Below are positions 1 to 8,490 of a stretch of 22,371 nucleotides of DNA, one piece after another. Made by a program: the position numbers and the translations under genes. A model generated the notes under the pieces. It was not told where the DNA came from, did no database searches, and worked only from the letters and a program-made list of their open reading frames with translations. Source of the stretch: a virus; the IMG/VR virus record IMGVR_UViG_3300021108_000011, positions 1 to 22,371 of that record; one strand, written 5' to 3'. Position 1 is the stretch's first letter. Each line of letters opens with the position of its first letter.

Positions 1-2
1 AT

Positions 3-797
3 TACTCTATTCGACATAAAGAAAAACAAAACAGGGTAATACTTATCCTAAACCCCGCGACCAAAGAACACTTCATCTATCAAAAGTTTTTCGAGAGTAG
101 AGGAGTAGATGCGGGAGTCAATACAGTTAAAGGCGATACAACTTACATTCATACAACGTATAAGGATAATATATCAAACCTATCTGAAAGTTTCTTAAAT
201 CAAATAAAAACGATAAAAGAAAGACGTCCCGATAAATATAAACATACAATACTCGGTGGATGGTTGGAGAAAGCAGAAGGGGTTATCTTTACAAACTGGA
301 GGATTGGAGAATACAACAAAGATAATGGTTCAGTGTTTGGTCAAGATTACGGATTTAGTAACGACCCATCAACACTTGTTGAAACGTCAATTGATAAAAC
401 TAACAAGATTATTTATGTTAGATTACACATTTATCAAACAGGGTTAACCACATCACAATTAGCACAACTAAATAGGCAATTTGCAGGACGTGACTTAATA
501 GTAGCGGATAATGCAGAGCCACGTTTGATTAACGAATTAAAGTCACAAGGGCTTAACATTGTACCTACAATCAAAGGTGCAGATTCTGTTAAATATGGAA
601 TAAGTTTATTACAAGACTATGACTTAATTATTGATGAAAATTCCGTAGATTTGATAAAAGAATTAAATAACTATTGTTGGCTAGAAAAAAAGTCTGAGAC
701 ACCGATAGATAAATATAACCACGCGTTAGATGCGTTAAGGTATGCAGTTAGTTATCAATTAAGTAACCCAAACAAAGGTAAATATGGAATCAGGTAA
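3..797 (+). CDS. terL: Terminase large subunit, C-terminal part (5' end outside window)
   Basis: The frame is open from the first bases of the window, so the start and the N-terminal ATPase lie upstream; about 264 residues are visible. What remains fits the end of the motor domain plus the RNase H-like nuclease of phage large terminases, which pump DNA into proheads and cut the concatemer. Visible marks are a GQDYGFSNDP segment (first nuclease aspartate), a VADNAEP segment (second acidic site) and a C-terminal NHALDALRYA motif (third acidic site). The HTTYKDN segment upstream is also typical. The stop overlaps the next gene by 14 nt. The first internal ATG (264) is not taken as the start, because conserved sequence continues upstream of it. 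Confidence 0.93.
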   Translation, partial: YSIRHKEKQNRVILILNPATKEHFIYQKFFESRGVDAGVNTVKGDTTYIHTTYKDNISNLSESFLNQIKTIKERRPDKYKHTILGGWLEKAEGVIFTNWRIGEYNKDNGSVFGQDYGFSNDPSTLVETSIDKTNKIIYVRLHIYQTGLTTSQLAQLNRQFAGRDLIVADNAEPRLINELKSQGLNIVPTIKGADSVKYGISLLQDYDLIIDENSVDLIKELNNYCWLEKKSETPIDKYNHALDALRYAVSYQLSNPNKGKYGIR

Positions 798-975
798 AAG
801 TTTAAGACAAATGATTAATGAGAGCAGCGCAAAGGTTGTAGATGCTTATAAGGACGAATACGGAGACAATTGGAAATTCCAATGTGTTGAATCAATAGAC
901 AATGAAGTAGCGAAAGCTGAAGCGTCATTGAAATATTGGAAGGGTGTAAGGGCTAAAGTAATGATAGCAAAATGA
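784..975 (+). CDS. Small protein of unknown function
   Basis: A 63-residue, charged, probably helical protein with no motif I recognise. It starts at an ATG inside the end of the terminase gene and its stop overlaps the next start by 4 nt (ATGA), which supports translational coupling in a late operon. The sequence has many Lys, Glu and Asp, two Trp and one Cys, and no membrane segment or signal peptide. It sits between the terminase and the tail chaperone gene. That position gives no clear role, since accessory genes are often inserted at such joints. Confidence 0.7.
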   Translation: MESGKSLRQMINESSAKVVDAYKDEYGDNWKFQCVESIDNEVAKAEASLKYWKGVRAKVMIAK

Positions 976-1160
976 AAGTAGATATAACAATTAAACATTA
1001 TAACAATTCATGTGGTGATGGATGTTGTCTTGATTACGGTACAATAACAGAAGTAAATGGAGAGCAAGTAGTCGATAGTCAAGACATTGAAACAATACTT
1101 AAGCGCATTCTTGAAAAGTTAGGTTATGAAGTAGAAATAGAAAGTATTTATGAAGATTGA
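972..1160 (+). CDS. Small acidic protein with a Cys cluster, unknown function
   Basis: A 62-residue acidic protein, coupled to the preceding gene by a 4-nt overlap and overlapping the next by 11 nt. Residues 14-19 hold a CGDGCC cluster that could bind metal or form a disulfide; no second Cys pair is visible, so a full zinc site is not supported. The C-terminal third looks helical and acidic. I do not recognise the family. The close overlaps on both sides make it likely to be a real gene. Confidence 0.65.
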   Translation: MKVDITIKHYNNSCGDGCCLDYGTITEVNGEQVVDSQDIETILKRILEKLGYEVEIESIYED

Positions 1161-1827
1161 AATTGATATTCCTTCCAACCTGTCCGAAATAAGTTTAGAT
1201 AGGTATCAGAAGTACATGGTTACTTTGAACAACTCAGACGATAAAGAGTTTGTGTTTCAAAAGATGATTGAAATATTTTGTGGTCTTGAATTAAAGGAAG
1301 TTGTTAAGATGAAAGCATCGACCGTTATCGAGTTGGTGCAACACTTTGACAAATTGTTTAATGAGAAAACACAGTTTAAACATAGGTTCAAAATGAACGG
1401 TGTGGAGTTTGGATTCATTCCAGACTTAGAAGAAATAAGTTGGGGGGAATATATCGACATCGAGGCAAACATAGGTGACTTTCAAAACATACACAAAGCA
1501 CTTGCTGTAATGTATAGACCAATTGTAAAGGATGTTAAAGGTAAATATGAAATAGAACCTTACCGAGGGGATTTAAGTTACTCAGAGGTTCTTAAATACG
1601 CACCCTTAGACGTTGTACTTCCTGCATCTGTTTTTTTTTGGACTTTAGGAATAGAATTAATAAGCAGTACGCTGTCCTCTTTGGAGAAAACGAAGAACAA
1701 AACCCATATAGCGAAAATGTTCAATTCTCAAAACAATGGGGATGGTATAGCTCAATCTATCACGTCGCTCAGGGAGACATTAGAAGATTTGACGAAGTTA
1801 CAGGGCTCGGGCTTCATCAGTGCTTAA
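1150..1827 (+). CDS. Tail assembly chaperone, zero-frame product (lambda gpG-like role)
   Basis: A 225-residue protein upstream of the tail terminator and tape measure genes, the usual place for tail assembly chaperones, which bind the tape measure protein while the tail tube forms. The segment with PDLEEISWGEY, followed by a helical part and a short YRP turn, is a pattern I associate with tail chaperone-like proteins of Bacteroidota phages. At codons 162-163 the frame crosses a run of nine T (1631-1639), and a second reading frame (-1) opens exactly there. The zero-frame tail after the run (62 residues) looks plausible but is less clearly conserved in appearance. The start overlaps the previous gene by 11 nt. 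No enzymatic motif is seen. Confidence 0.72.
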   Translation: MKIEIDIPSNLSEISLDRYQKYMVTLNNSDDKEFVFQKMIEIFCGLELKEVVKMKASTVIELVQHFDKLFNEKTQFKHRFKMNGVEFGFIPDLEEISWGEYIDIEANIGDFQNIHKALAVMYRPIVKDVKGKYEIEPYRGDLSYSEVLKYAPLDVVLPASVFFWTLGIELISSTLSSLEKTKNKTHIAKMFNSQNNGDGIAQSITSLRETLEDLTKLQGSGFISA

Positions 1828-1904
1828 CATTTTTAACCTTCGAACAACAAAAAAGCAGAATCGAGGTTAAACAATTAAAGCGATCACATGAAAAACTATT
1901 ATAA
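1150..1904 (+). CDS. Tail assembly chaperone, -1 frameshift fusion product (lambda gpGT-like role)
   Basis: Predicted as join(1150..1638, 1638..1904): 163 zero-frame residues, then 88 residues read in the -1 frame, 251 in total. The -1 frame has no ATG near its start, only a TTG at 1638 right after the T run, so it is best explained as an extension made by slippage. Its sequence looks strongly protein-like: it contains KQWGWYSSIY, GDIRRFDEV and a Gln/Glu/Lys-rich helical end, like the T domains of tail chaperone pairs that recruit the tape measure. Its stop overlaps the start of the next gene (1888), as expected for an operon member. The product is inferred; slippage frequency cannot be judged from the sequence. 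Confidence 0.7.
1631..1639 (+). promoter_or_regulatory. Slippery T run for -1 frameshifting
   Basis: Nine consecutive T. In the zero frame the heptamer T_TTT_TTT (1632-1638) allows both the P-site and A-site tRNAs to re-pair after a -1 slip, and decoding then continues at TTG (1638) into the 88-codon extension. I see no convincing stem-loop just downstream; only a short GGAC (1640-1643) / GTCC (1674-1677) pairing is possible. RNA polymerase slippage on the T run (one extra U) would give the same fusion protein, so the mechanism is open. Confidence 0.68.
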
Positions 1905-2346
1905 TCTATCTACATTATTGCATGACTCTATACTTGCAGACCCTTTAGTGAATAGAGTAACGAAGGGCAGCCTTGATAAGATTACCAATGCAAAGCAAGA
2001 TATGTACCCATTGTGTCATATTATATTTAACGATGTAGCATTTAGAGGGAATACAACGGTGTACAATGTGTCATTGGTTATGATGAGTATAGTTGATATA
2101 AGTAAAGACGATGTAACGGATATTTACAAGGGTAACGACAACGAGGACGATGTGTTAAACACTACTTTAAGCATACTAAACAGGATATTTGAGAGAGTTC
2201 GACGTGGAGATATTAACGACGCAGGCTATGAAGTGTTAGACGACACTGCAAGTTGCGAGCCTTTTGTTGATAGGTTTACCGATGCTGTTGCAGGTTGGAC
2301 AATGACCTTTGACATATTAGCACCAAACGAAATGACAATATGTTAG
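1888..2346 (+). CDS. Tail terminator / tail completion-like protein
   Basis: A 152-residue protein. It follows the chaperone gene (17-nt overlap with the frameshift extension) and precedes an HK97 gp10-like gene (7-nt overlap). Segments such as LADPLVNRVT near the start, GNDNEDDVLNT in the middle and AGWTMTFDILAPNEMTIC at the end match my recollection of a family common in Bacteroidota siphoviruses. Its size and mixed alpha/beta pattern fit tail terminator proteins, which cap the tail tube and join it to the head. The function is inferred from size, pattern and place; no catalytic motif is expected or seen. Confidence 0.6.
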   Translation: MKNYYNLSTLLHDSILADPLVNRVTKGSLDKITNAKQDMYPLCHIIFNDVAFRGNTTVYNVSLVMMSIVDISKDDVTDIYKGNDNEDDVLNTTLSILNRIFERVRRGDINDAGYEVLDDTASCEPFVDRFTDAVAGWTMTFDILAPNEMTIC

Positions 2347-2882
2347 CAGATTTAAGAGAGTCGGGTTTACAAGCTGCTTTAGATAAGTTCAAAACTTCGG
2401 TAATTAAACAAGCTCGTACTAATTTAACGAAGGGTGATAGGAATGTATCACGAAAGTTATACAACTCTTTGAAAGGTGAAGCGAAGGTTTACGCTAAAGG
2501 TTACTATCTTAACTTTCAAATGGAGGAATACGGTAACTATCAAGACAAAGGGGTTAAGGGTAAACGTTCAAGTTCAAGAGCGCCTAACTCACCTTATAAG
2601 TTTGGAAGTGGCAAAGGTAAAAAAGGAGGATTAACGGAGGGAATACAACGATGGGTTAAGGCGCGTAAATTTCAGTTCAAAGATAAGCGAGGCAAGTTCA
2701 TGAGCTACGATTCAACTGCGTGGTTAATCACACGGTCCATCTATGCGAAAGGTATACGACCAACTTTATTTTTTACCAAACCATTTGAAGCAGCTTATAA
2801 ACGTTTACCTCAAGAATTAGTAAATGACTTAAAAATAGATTTAGAAAAGATTTTTAACTACTCAATTAAACAACCGAAATGA
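2340..2882 (+). CDS. HK97 gp10-like head-tail joining / tail completion protein
   Basis: A 180-residue basic protein. The N-terminal half has an amphipathic helix followed by a basic, glycine-rich loop (RSSSRAPNSPYKFGSGKGKK, about residues 78-97). The C-terminal half has a WLITRSIYAKGIRP turn and a TLFFTKPFE strand, typical of the HK97 gp10 family that completes the neck or tail end. Its overlaps with both neighbours place it in the tail operon. Family assignment is by pattern and context only, but the basic loop followed by an aromatic segment and final helix is quite characteristic. Confidence 0.62.
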   Translation: MLADLRESGLQAALDKFKTSVIKQARTNLTKGDRNVSRKLYNSLKGEAKVYAKGYYLNFQMEEYGNYQDKGVKGKRSSSRAPNSPYKFGSGKGKKGGLTEGIQRWVKARKFQFKDKRGKFMSYDSTAWLITRSIYAKGIRPTLFFTKPFEAAYKRLPQELVNDLKIDLEKIFNYSIKQPK

Positions 2883-3901
2883 TAAGAGCAAGGTCACCGT
2901 ATATTATTAGTATTAATGAAACAAGTCAAGTTAGTACACGAATAGAGCTATTTATTAGTGCTACAACGTTTAGTGGTACACCACAATATAACTTAAGCAA
3001 GGCAATTCCTGCATCGAATGCTCCAACAACATATTATGACATTGCACCTTACATACGTGAATATTTTGATCACACGGTTTATACTAATATCACAACCTTA
3101 TCAAATACGTACACGAGTGTTCAGAATTTAAACGTAAGAGTAAAGAGATATAAAACAGTTGTAGCTACTGAGACCTTAATAGATACAACCGACTACATTG
3201 CAACGGATGGATACTCAGAGTTTGCGGATAGTGTTAATTATAACGATGGCAATTACTTGTTAGACCAAAAGAATTATTACTATCATAGTGGAGCAAACCC
3301 AGGTTTTATAATGGCTTATTTAGATTCTACTCACAAGGTAAAATGGACAGATTCAACTGGGGCTACCTATACAAGTTCATCAACTGGAACTAAATTTCAT
3401 TGGATACCAAAGGCTTATGATTTATCATTTGTAACAGACTATTGGATTGTTAAGATAACAACAGCAGCAAATGTTGTTTTAGCTACATGGACATTTTACC
3501 CTATTGAAGAATGTTTATATACACCTGTTAAGGTTGACTTCATAAATAGACACGGAGCGTTTCAACGGGAGTTCTTTTTCAAAGCGTCAAATGATAATAT
3601 CGAAGTAACGAATAAAGATTACAACTTAATGCAACCGTACAATTATAGCTTAACAGGGGGTCAAAGAACAACGTATAACCAAAACGGAAAGCAAAGTATA
3701 AAGGTCAATAGTGGATGGGTAGAGGAGGATTTTAAGGACAATTTAAAACAATTAATGCTAAGTGAAAAAGTGTTAGTAGATGAAAAGCCTGCTATTCTTA
3801 AAACTAAATCAATTGAACTAAACAAGTCTATAAATACAAAACAAATTAATTATAGTTTGGAATTTGAATTTGCGTATGATTTAATTAATAGCATTGTATA
3901 A
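2879..3901 (+). CDS. Phage tail/virion structural protein, unknown exact role
   Basis: A 340-residue protein rich in Thr, Ser, Tyr and Asn with alternating hydrophobic residues, as in beta-rich virion proteins. It begins with an IRARSPYIISINE segment that I recall from hypothetical structural proteins of Bacteroidota phages. Further marks are YDIAPYIREYFDH near residue 55 and a segment at about 215-232 (YTPVKVDFINRHGAFQREFF), a likely conserved beta core. It overlaps the previous gene by 4 nt and shares a single base with the next (TAATG). Lying between tail completion genes and the tape measure, it is probably a tail tip or distal tail component; this is inference. Confidence 0.6.
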   Translation: MIRARSPYIISINETSQVSTRIELFISATTFSGTPQYNLSKAIPASNAPTTYYDIAPYIREYFDHTVYTNITTLSNTYTSVQNLNVRVKRYKTVVATETLIDTTDYIATDGYSEFADSVNYNDGNYLLDQKNYYYHSGANPGFIMAYLDSTHKVKWTDSTGATYTSSSTGTKFHWIPKAYDLSFVTDYWIVKITTAANVVLATWTFYPIEECLYTPVKVDFINRHGAFQREFFFKASNDNIEVTNKDYNLMQPYNYSLTGGQRTTYNQNGKQSIKVNSGWVEEDFKDNLKQLMLSEKVLVDEKPAILKTKSIELNKSINTKQINYSLEFEFAYDLINSIV

Positions 3902-6117
3902 TGAGGAAGGTAGACGTATACATAGAAGTGATAGCAGATTCAGGCAACTATGAAAAGTTAGAGTTGTTTAACGATGAAGAAATTCAGATTAATAGTTCGA
4001 TTCAAAACGTTCAAGACCTTGCGAAGGTTTACACTGACTTTACGCAGTCGTTTACGATTCCTGCATCACCACGGAATAATAGACTATTCGAACACTTTTA
4101 CCAAACAGATGTAAATGCAAACGACAATCCTAACATTAAGCGCAACGGATTTATAGAGATAGGTACGATACCATTTAGGAGTGGGAAAATATCAATTGAA
4201 AGTTCCAACGTAGTTAAAGGCAGAGTTGAAAGCTATTCTATAACGTTTTACGGAGATTTAACGAGCTTAAAGGATAAGTTTGGGGATGACACTCTAAAGG
4301 ATTTAGATTTGAGTTCGTACGGAATGAATTATAGCGGTTCAAATGTACAAGGTAGAATTATAAACACGGTTTCAAACGATTTAGAATTTCCTTTAATTTC
4401 ATCAAACAGGATATGGAGTTATGGAGATGCAACAAGTACAGACATTAATACAAGTGCAGGAGCAGTAAGGTACAATGAATTGTTCCCTGCTTTAAAAGTA
4501 GCTCGCATTTTTGATGCTATTGAAACAAAATATAATGTAACATTTAATTCTAATTTCTTTAATCAAAAATTATTTACAGATTTATTCTTATGGTTAAAAA
4601 ATACTAAAACTTTTGAAGCATTAACAGAAACATCTCAATTTACTATTGATGATGTAATTCAAAATGATGATAGCAGAATAAATACAACCACAGACACTGT
4701 AAACTTAACAGATACTACAAATGTTAGAATTTTAGCAAGTACAACCACCCCGACTGTAGCAACAGCAAAAATATATTTAGACATTTATTTAAATGGAAAT
4801 TTATATAAAACTCAAGAACTAAAAACAACAAGCCAACAAATAATGCCAAGGACATTATTAACAGGTTCAAATACTTTAAGTTTAAAAGTTAGAGCATCAG
4901 TTCCATGTACTGTTTCATCTATAGGAATGAGAATTGAATTTGAAAAAATAAATGCGGGCAATGTGTTTGGAAGTTTAAAAATAGCACAATTTAGATGTTT
5001 AAGTAAAGTATTTGCATCTGCTACAATTGACCCGTCGGTGTATGCGCCTAACATGAAGATTAGTGACTTTGTTAGTGGAATATTTAAAATGTTTAATCTT
5101 ACTTGTTACGCTACATCAGTGGATAACTTTCAAGTAGAACCTTTAGATGATTGGTATACAAAAGGGGCTGTTGTAGATATTACAGAATATGTTGACACGG
5201 ATGAAATTACAATTGAAAGACATAAACTTTACAAAGAGATTTCATTTGATTATGAGAAGTCAGAAAGTTATTTAAACAAACAATACTTTAATGAAGCTAC
5301 AAACGCAACACGTGAATTTGGAAACTACAAAGAGTTAAATTCAAATTATGACGGTGGAGAATATACAATTAATTTACCATTTGAAAATATAAGATTTGTA
5401 AAAGAAACAACATCAAATGTTGACGAACCTGCAAGAGCGTTTATATTAAATGAAGAAACATCTGTAGAAAGTTACGACAATAAACCAATTTTGCTTTATT
5501 TAAGCACGTATCAAACTACTTCTTTTTATTTCAACAATGATAGTACAACAACATTGTTAACAGCATACAGACCGTTATGTAATCAGATAACATATAACAA
5601 TGATATATTTTCAAATCATTTTTATCCTGAAGCTAGTGCGTTTAATGGTGTGACAATTAACAACTCTTTATATTCTCAGTATTATGCAGGTTACTTGCAA
5701 AACCTATACAACCCTAAAAACAGATTAACCAACGTTAAAGCATTATTTCCAATTTCATTGCTTACAAGTTTAAAGCTAAACGATAGGTTAATTATACGTG
5801 ACAAACGATATATAATTAATGAGATGAAAGTAAACTTAACAAGCGGTGAAGTTGATTTGTCTTTAATCAATGATTTTAGAGCGGTCGCGAATGTTAATTT
5901 ACCTATTCAACAAGCCGCAACAACAACAGTTGAAGTGCCTGTATTTATCGAGAATGGTCAAACGTCTACAGAGATATGCGTGGGTGCTACTTGCACAACT
6001 TATACAGCAGAACAATTAATATCGGTTACTTTACCAACCAACACGTCTGGTGTACCCGTTGCGACATCGTTAACACGTGACGGTATACCATACACAACAA
6101 TTTACCAAGATGCTTAA
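3901..6117 (+). CDS. Large tail tip / baseplate-like structural protein
   Basis: A 738-residue protein, the largest in the window. The N-terminal region (about residues 1-150) has VYTDFTQSFTIPASPRNNRL and an FRSGKISIE segment, a pattern I associate with tail tip or baseplate proteins of Bacteroidota phages. Residues of roughly 200-375 form a Thr-rich, beta-sandwich-like stretch encoded by more AT-rich DNA than the flanks and may be an inserted domain. The section from about residue 375 to 650 resembles a tail hub or distal tail protein; the C terminus has a short CVGATCTTYT segment. Its position before the tape measure supports a tail tip role. The protein could instead be a fibre adaptor. 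Confidence 0.6.
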   Translation: MRKVDVYIEVIADSGNYEKLELFNDEEIQINSSIQNVQDLAKVYTDFTQSFTIPASPRNNRLFEHFYQTDVNANDNPNIKRNGFIEIGTIPFRSGKISIESSNVVKGRVESYSITFYGDLTSLKDKFGDDTLKDLDLSSYGMNYSGSNVQGRIINTVSNDLEFPLISSNRIWSYGDATSTDINTSAGAVRYNELFPALKVARIFDAIETKYNVTFNSNFFNQKLFTDLFLWLKNTKTFEALTETSQFTIDDVIQNDDSRINTTTDTVNLTDTTNVRILASTTTPTVATAKIYLDIYLNGNLYKTQELKTTSQQIMPRTLLTGSNTLSLKVRASVPCTVSSIGMRIEFEKINAGNVFGSLKIAQFRCLSKVFASATIDPSVYAPNMKISDFVSGIFKMFNLTCYATSVDNFQVEPLDDWYTKGAVVDITEYVDTDEITIERHKLYKEISFDYEKSESYLNKQYFNEATNATREFGNYKELNSNYDGGEYTINLPFENIRFVKETTSNVDEPARAFILNEETSVESYDNKPILLYLSTYQTTSFYFNNDSTTTLLTAYRPLCNQITYNNDIFSNHFYPEASAFNGVTINNSLYSQYYAGYLQNLYNPKNRLTNVKALFPISLLTSLKLNDRLIIRDKRYIINEMKVNLTSGEVDLSLINDFRAVANVNLPIQQAATTTVEVPVFIENGQTSTEICVGATCTTYTAEQLISVTLPTNTSGVPVATSLTRDGIPYTTIYQDA

Positions 6118-6286
6118 TACAATTATACAACTATTGAAGTCAAACGATTTCTATGGACAAAGCGAAATTATCGATATCGCTAAAGGGAAATATAAACTTA
6201 CTAATTCTATTCGTGAAAGCTACAAACAAGCTAAAAGGGAGTTATACTTAAAACAAGCTACAAATGGCAGAAAAGAAAATAATTGA
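6110..6286 (+). CDS. Small basic protein between tail tip and tape measure genes
   Basis: A 58-residue basic protein starting at the ATG at 6110, which overlaps the upstream stop by 8 nt. A longer form from a TTG-type start at 6077 would lie deep in the upstream gene and is less likely. The sequence is a helical, Lys/Gln-rich stretch ending in KATNGRKENN-like residues (last part overlapping the tape measure start by 23 nt). No motif is recognised. It occupies the place where a second small chaperone or adaptor gene can sit, but no such role can be claimed. Confidence 0.6.
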   Translation: MLNTIIQLLKSNDFYGQSEIIDIAKGKYKLTNSIRESYKQAKRELYLKQATNGRKENN

Positions 6287-7901
6287 ATTAGAGGTAAAGA
6301 ATAATTTAGGTTCACTAAAATCACAGCTTAGGGAAGCACAGGCGGAAGTAGCGAAGTTATCGGAGCAGTTCGGTGTGACATCTAAAGAAGCGGCAAATGC
6401 AGCGAAAAGAGCAGCGGAACTAAAAGATCAAATTGAAGATGCGAAAGCCTTAACGGATGCCTTTAACCCTGATGCGAAATTCAAAGCATTATCTTCATCT
6501 TTGGGAGGTGTTGCGAGTGGGTTCGCTGCTTATCAAGGAGCTTTGGGTTTAATTGGTGTTGAAAGCAAAGAAGTTGAAGCTCAATTATTGAAAGTTCAAA
6601 GCGCAATGGCTTTAGCAGAGGGGTTGCAGTCTTTAGGAGGCTTAAAAGATTCAATGATAGCTTTAGCTTCAGTTGTTAAAAATCAAGTTGTAACAGCATT
6701 TGCTACTTTAAAAGGAGCGTTAATGGCTACTGGTATTGGTTTAGTTATTGCTGCAATTGGTACTGCTATTTATTTAATGGATAAGTACAACGATGAGATA
6801 GAAGATAATATTCAAAAACAAAAACGTTTAAATGAAGAGAATAAAAAATATGCTGAAGAATTAGGTAAAGTTGCTGATGCAAGACAAAAGGAACGTAACG
6901 CATCAAAAGGAGGTTTAAATGATAAAGAAAGAGAATTACAATTATTAAGGGCAAGAGGTGCAAGTGAGCAAGAAGTTTACAAAAAAGAGAAGGAAATAAT
7001 TAATAAACGAATATTTGACCAAAATGTTCTTTTTAATACGTTTACAAGTAATAATTCTGCTGAAAGACAAAAAAGAAAAGAAGCTCAAGAGAATTTAAAA
7101 AATTTATATGCTGAGTCTAAGTCTTTAGATGCTTCTTACAATAGACAATTAAGAGAAAACCAACAAGAAAGAATAGAAGACGCAAACGAAAAAAGAAAAA
7201 ACGCAACCCAAAAACAGTTACAAGCTGAAAAAGATTTCTATGAAAATCAAGCAAAGATGCTTGAAGAAGCCGAAAAAAATACGTTAAAGAAAAAAGAATT
7301 AGAAGACCCTACAAAGAAAGCTATTCGAGACGCTCGTAAATTGATGGAAGCGCAAAATGTTATCAATGAAGAAAAAGTAAAACAGATTGAAGCACATAAC
7401 GAAGCTGAGTTAAAATTAGAAGAAGATAAAAACAGAAAGAAACAAGAATTAACAGCAATGTCTTTTGATGTCATTAGGAGTGTTGCTGACTTATTCGCTC
7501 AAGGTAACGAAGCAGACCAACGTAAAGCATTTCAATTAAACAAGGCAGCAAGTTTAGGTCAAGCTATTGTTAACACTGCTCAAGGTGTTACAGCCGCATT
7601 AACTCAAGTGCCTTTATTTCCCGGTGCGCAAATTATACAGGCAGGTTTAGTTGGAACATTAGGAGCTTTGAACATAGCAAAGATAGCTAACACACAATTT
7701 CAGAGCAGTGGCGGTGGTGGAGATACAGCAACAAGTACACCAACAGCACCACGTACTCCTTCCTTTGATATTATACAAGCGCAACCACAAATGCAGTTAG
7801 GAGCGTTGCAACAACAACCTATTAAAGCGTATGTAGTAAGTGGAGAAGTGTCAACAGCGCAAGCCTTAGACCGTAATAGAGTAAGAAATGCAACATTTTA
7901 A
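6264..7901 (+). CDS. Tail tape measure protein
   Basis: A 545-residue protein with long Ala/Glu/Lys/Gln-rich helical and coiled-coil stretches (about residues 10-60 and 180-400), a hydrophobic Gly/Ala-rich helix at about residues 154-172, and a second Ala/Gly-rich helical region at 415-480. It ends in a Gln/Pro/Thr-rich flexible tail. This is the usual make-up of tape measure proteins, which set tail length and are ejected at infection. At about 0.15 nm per residue the length implies a tail of roughly 80 nm (inference). No lysozyme-like or peptidase domain is seen in it. It is the last gene of the tail module and lies downstream of the chaperone pair, as expected. Confidence 0.8.
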   Translation: MAEKKIIELEVKNNLGSLKSQLREAQAEVAKLSEQFGVTSKEAANAAKRAAELKDQIEDAKALTDAFNPDAKFKALSSSLGGVASGFAAYQGALGLIGVESKEVEAQLLKVQSAMALAEGLQSLGGLKDSMIALASVVKNQVVTAFATLKGALMATGIGLVIAAIGTAIYLMDKYNDEIEDNIQKQKRLNEENKKYAEELGKVADARQKERNASKGGLNDKERELQLLRARGASEQEVYKKEKEIINKRIFDQNVLFNTFTSNNSAERQKRKEAQENLKNLYAESKSLDASYNRQLRENQQERIEDANEKRKNATQKQLQAEKDFYENQAKMLEEAEKNTLKKKELEDPTKKAIRDARKLMEAQNVINEEKVKQIEAHNEAELKLEEDKNRKKQELTAMSFDVIRSVADLFAQGNEADQRKAFQLNKAASLGQAIVNTAQGVTAALTQVPLFPGAQIIQAGLVGTLGALNIAKIANTQFQSSGGGGDTATSTPTAPRTPSFDIIQAQPQMQLGALQQQPIKAYVVSGEVSTAQALDRNRVRNATF

Positions 7902-7922
7902 TATAAATTAAGTTATAAAAGT

Positions 7923-8489
7923 ATGCAGAATATAGAGCTAACAATTAAAGATGATGAACAAGGGTGTTTCGCGATTTCACTTGTCGACAAGCCCGCTATT
8001 GAGGAAGATTTTATTTTTCTAAGCACATTGGATGTTGAGTTACAAGTTACCAACGATGAGAAACGTGAAGTTGTGGGACTTGCATTGGTACCTAACAAAC
8101 AGATTTTAAGACGTATTAAAGACAAAGAGTTTACAATTTCGTTTAGTGAGGAAACAATCGCAAAGGTGCAAGAACTTTATCTTAAAAAGAATTACAATAA
8201 CAACGTAACAGTTGACCACGACCATAATGTTGATGGTGTTAGCTTAATCGAAAGTTGGATAGTTGAAGATGAGAAACACGATAAATCTAACCTTTACAAT
8301 TTGAATGCTGTTAAAGGCTCGTGGGTTGTTAAGATGAAAGTTTACAATGAAGAGGTTTGGCAACAAATCAAAGATGGTAAATTCAAAGGGTTTAGTATTG
8401 AAGGAAAATTTGATGGGTTAGACCAATTGGAAGCTGAAAGCCACGAGGATATAATAAACGAAATTAAGGAACTTTTAAAATCAATATAA
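7923..8489 (+). CDS. Prohead maturation protease, XkdF-like (putative serine protease S78-type)
   Basis: A 188-residue protein with the marks of the XkdF-type phage protease family: VDKPAIEEDF at about residues 21-30, a GLALVPNK strand at about 52-59, ISFSEETI, a His-rich segment DHDHNVDG (His at about 99 and 101), an ESWIVEDE strand and a GFSIEGKF segment (Ser at about 158) near the end. The His and Ser are candidate catalytic residues. Such proteases cleave scaffold and capsid N-terminal parts during prohead maturation. It lies 21 nt after the tape measure gene rather than beside the portal, an unusual place. The scaffold-like and capsid genes follow about 3 kb later. Confidence 0.8.
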   Translation: MQNIELTIKDDEQGCFAISLVDKPAIEEDFIFLSTLDVELQVTNDEKREVVGLALVPNKQILRRIKDKEFTISFSEETIAKVQELYLKKNYNNNVTVDHDHNVDGVSLIESWIVEDEKHDKSNLYNLNAVKGSWVVKMKVYNEEVWQQIKDGKFKGFSIEGKFDGLDQLEAESHEDIINEIKELLKSI

Positions 8490-8490
8490 A

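Noticed and set aside
1631-1827. T9 run treated as a simple sequencing error that should be corrected to one long frame
   Set aside because: Both frames remain open far past the run and the gene is a tail chaperone, where -1 frameshifting is well known. An error cannot be fully ruled out but is the weaker explanation.
7247-7474. 75-codon minus-strand frame rich in Ser and Phe
   Set aside because: It is the antisense shadow of the Lys/Glu-rich coiled-coil region of the tape measure gene.
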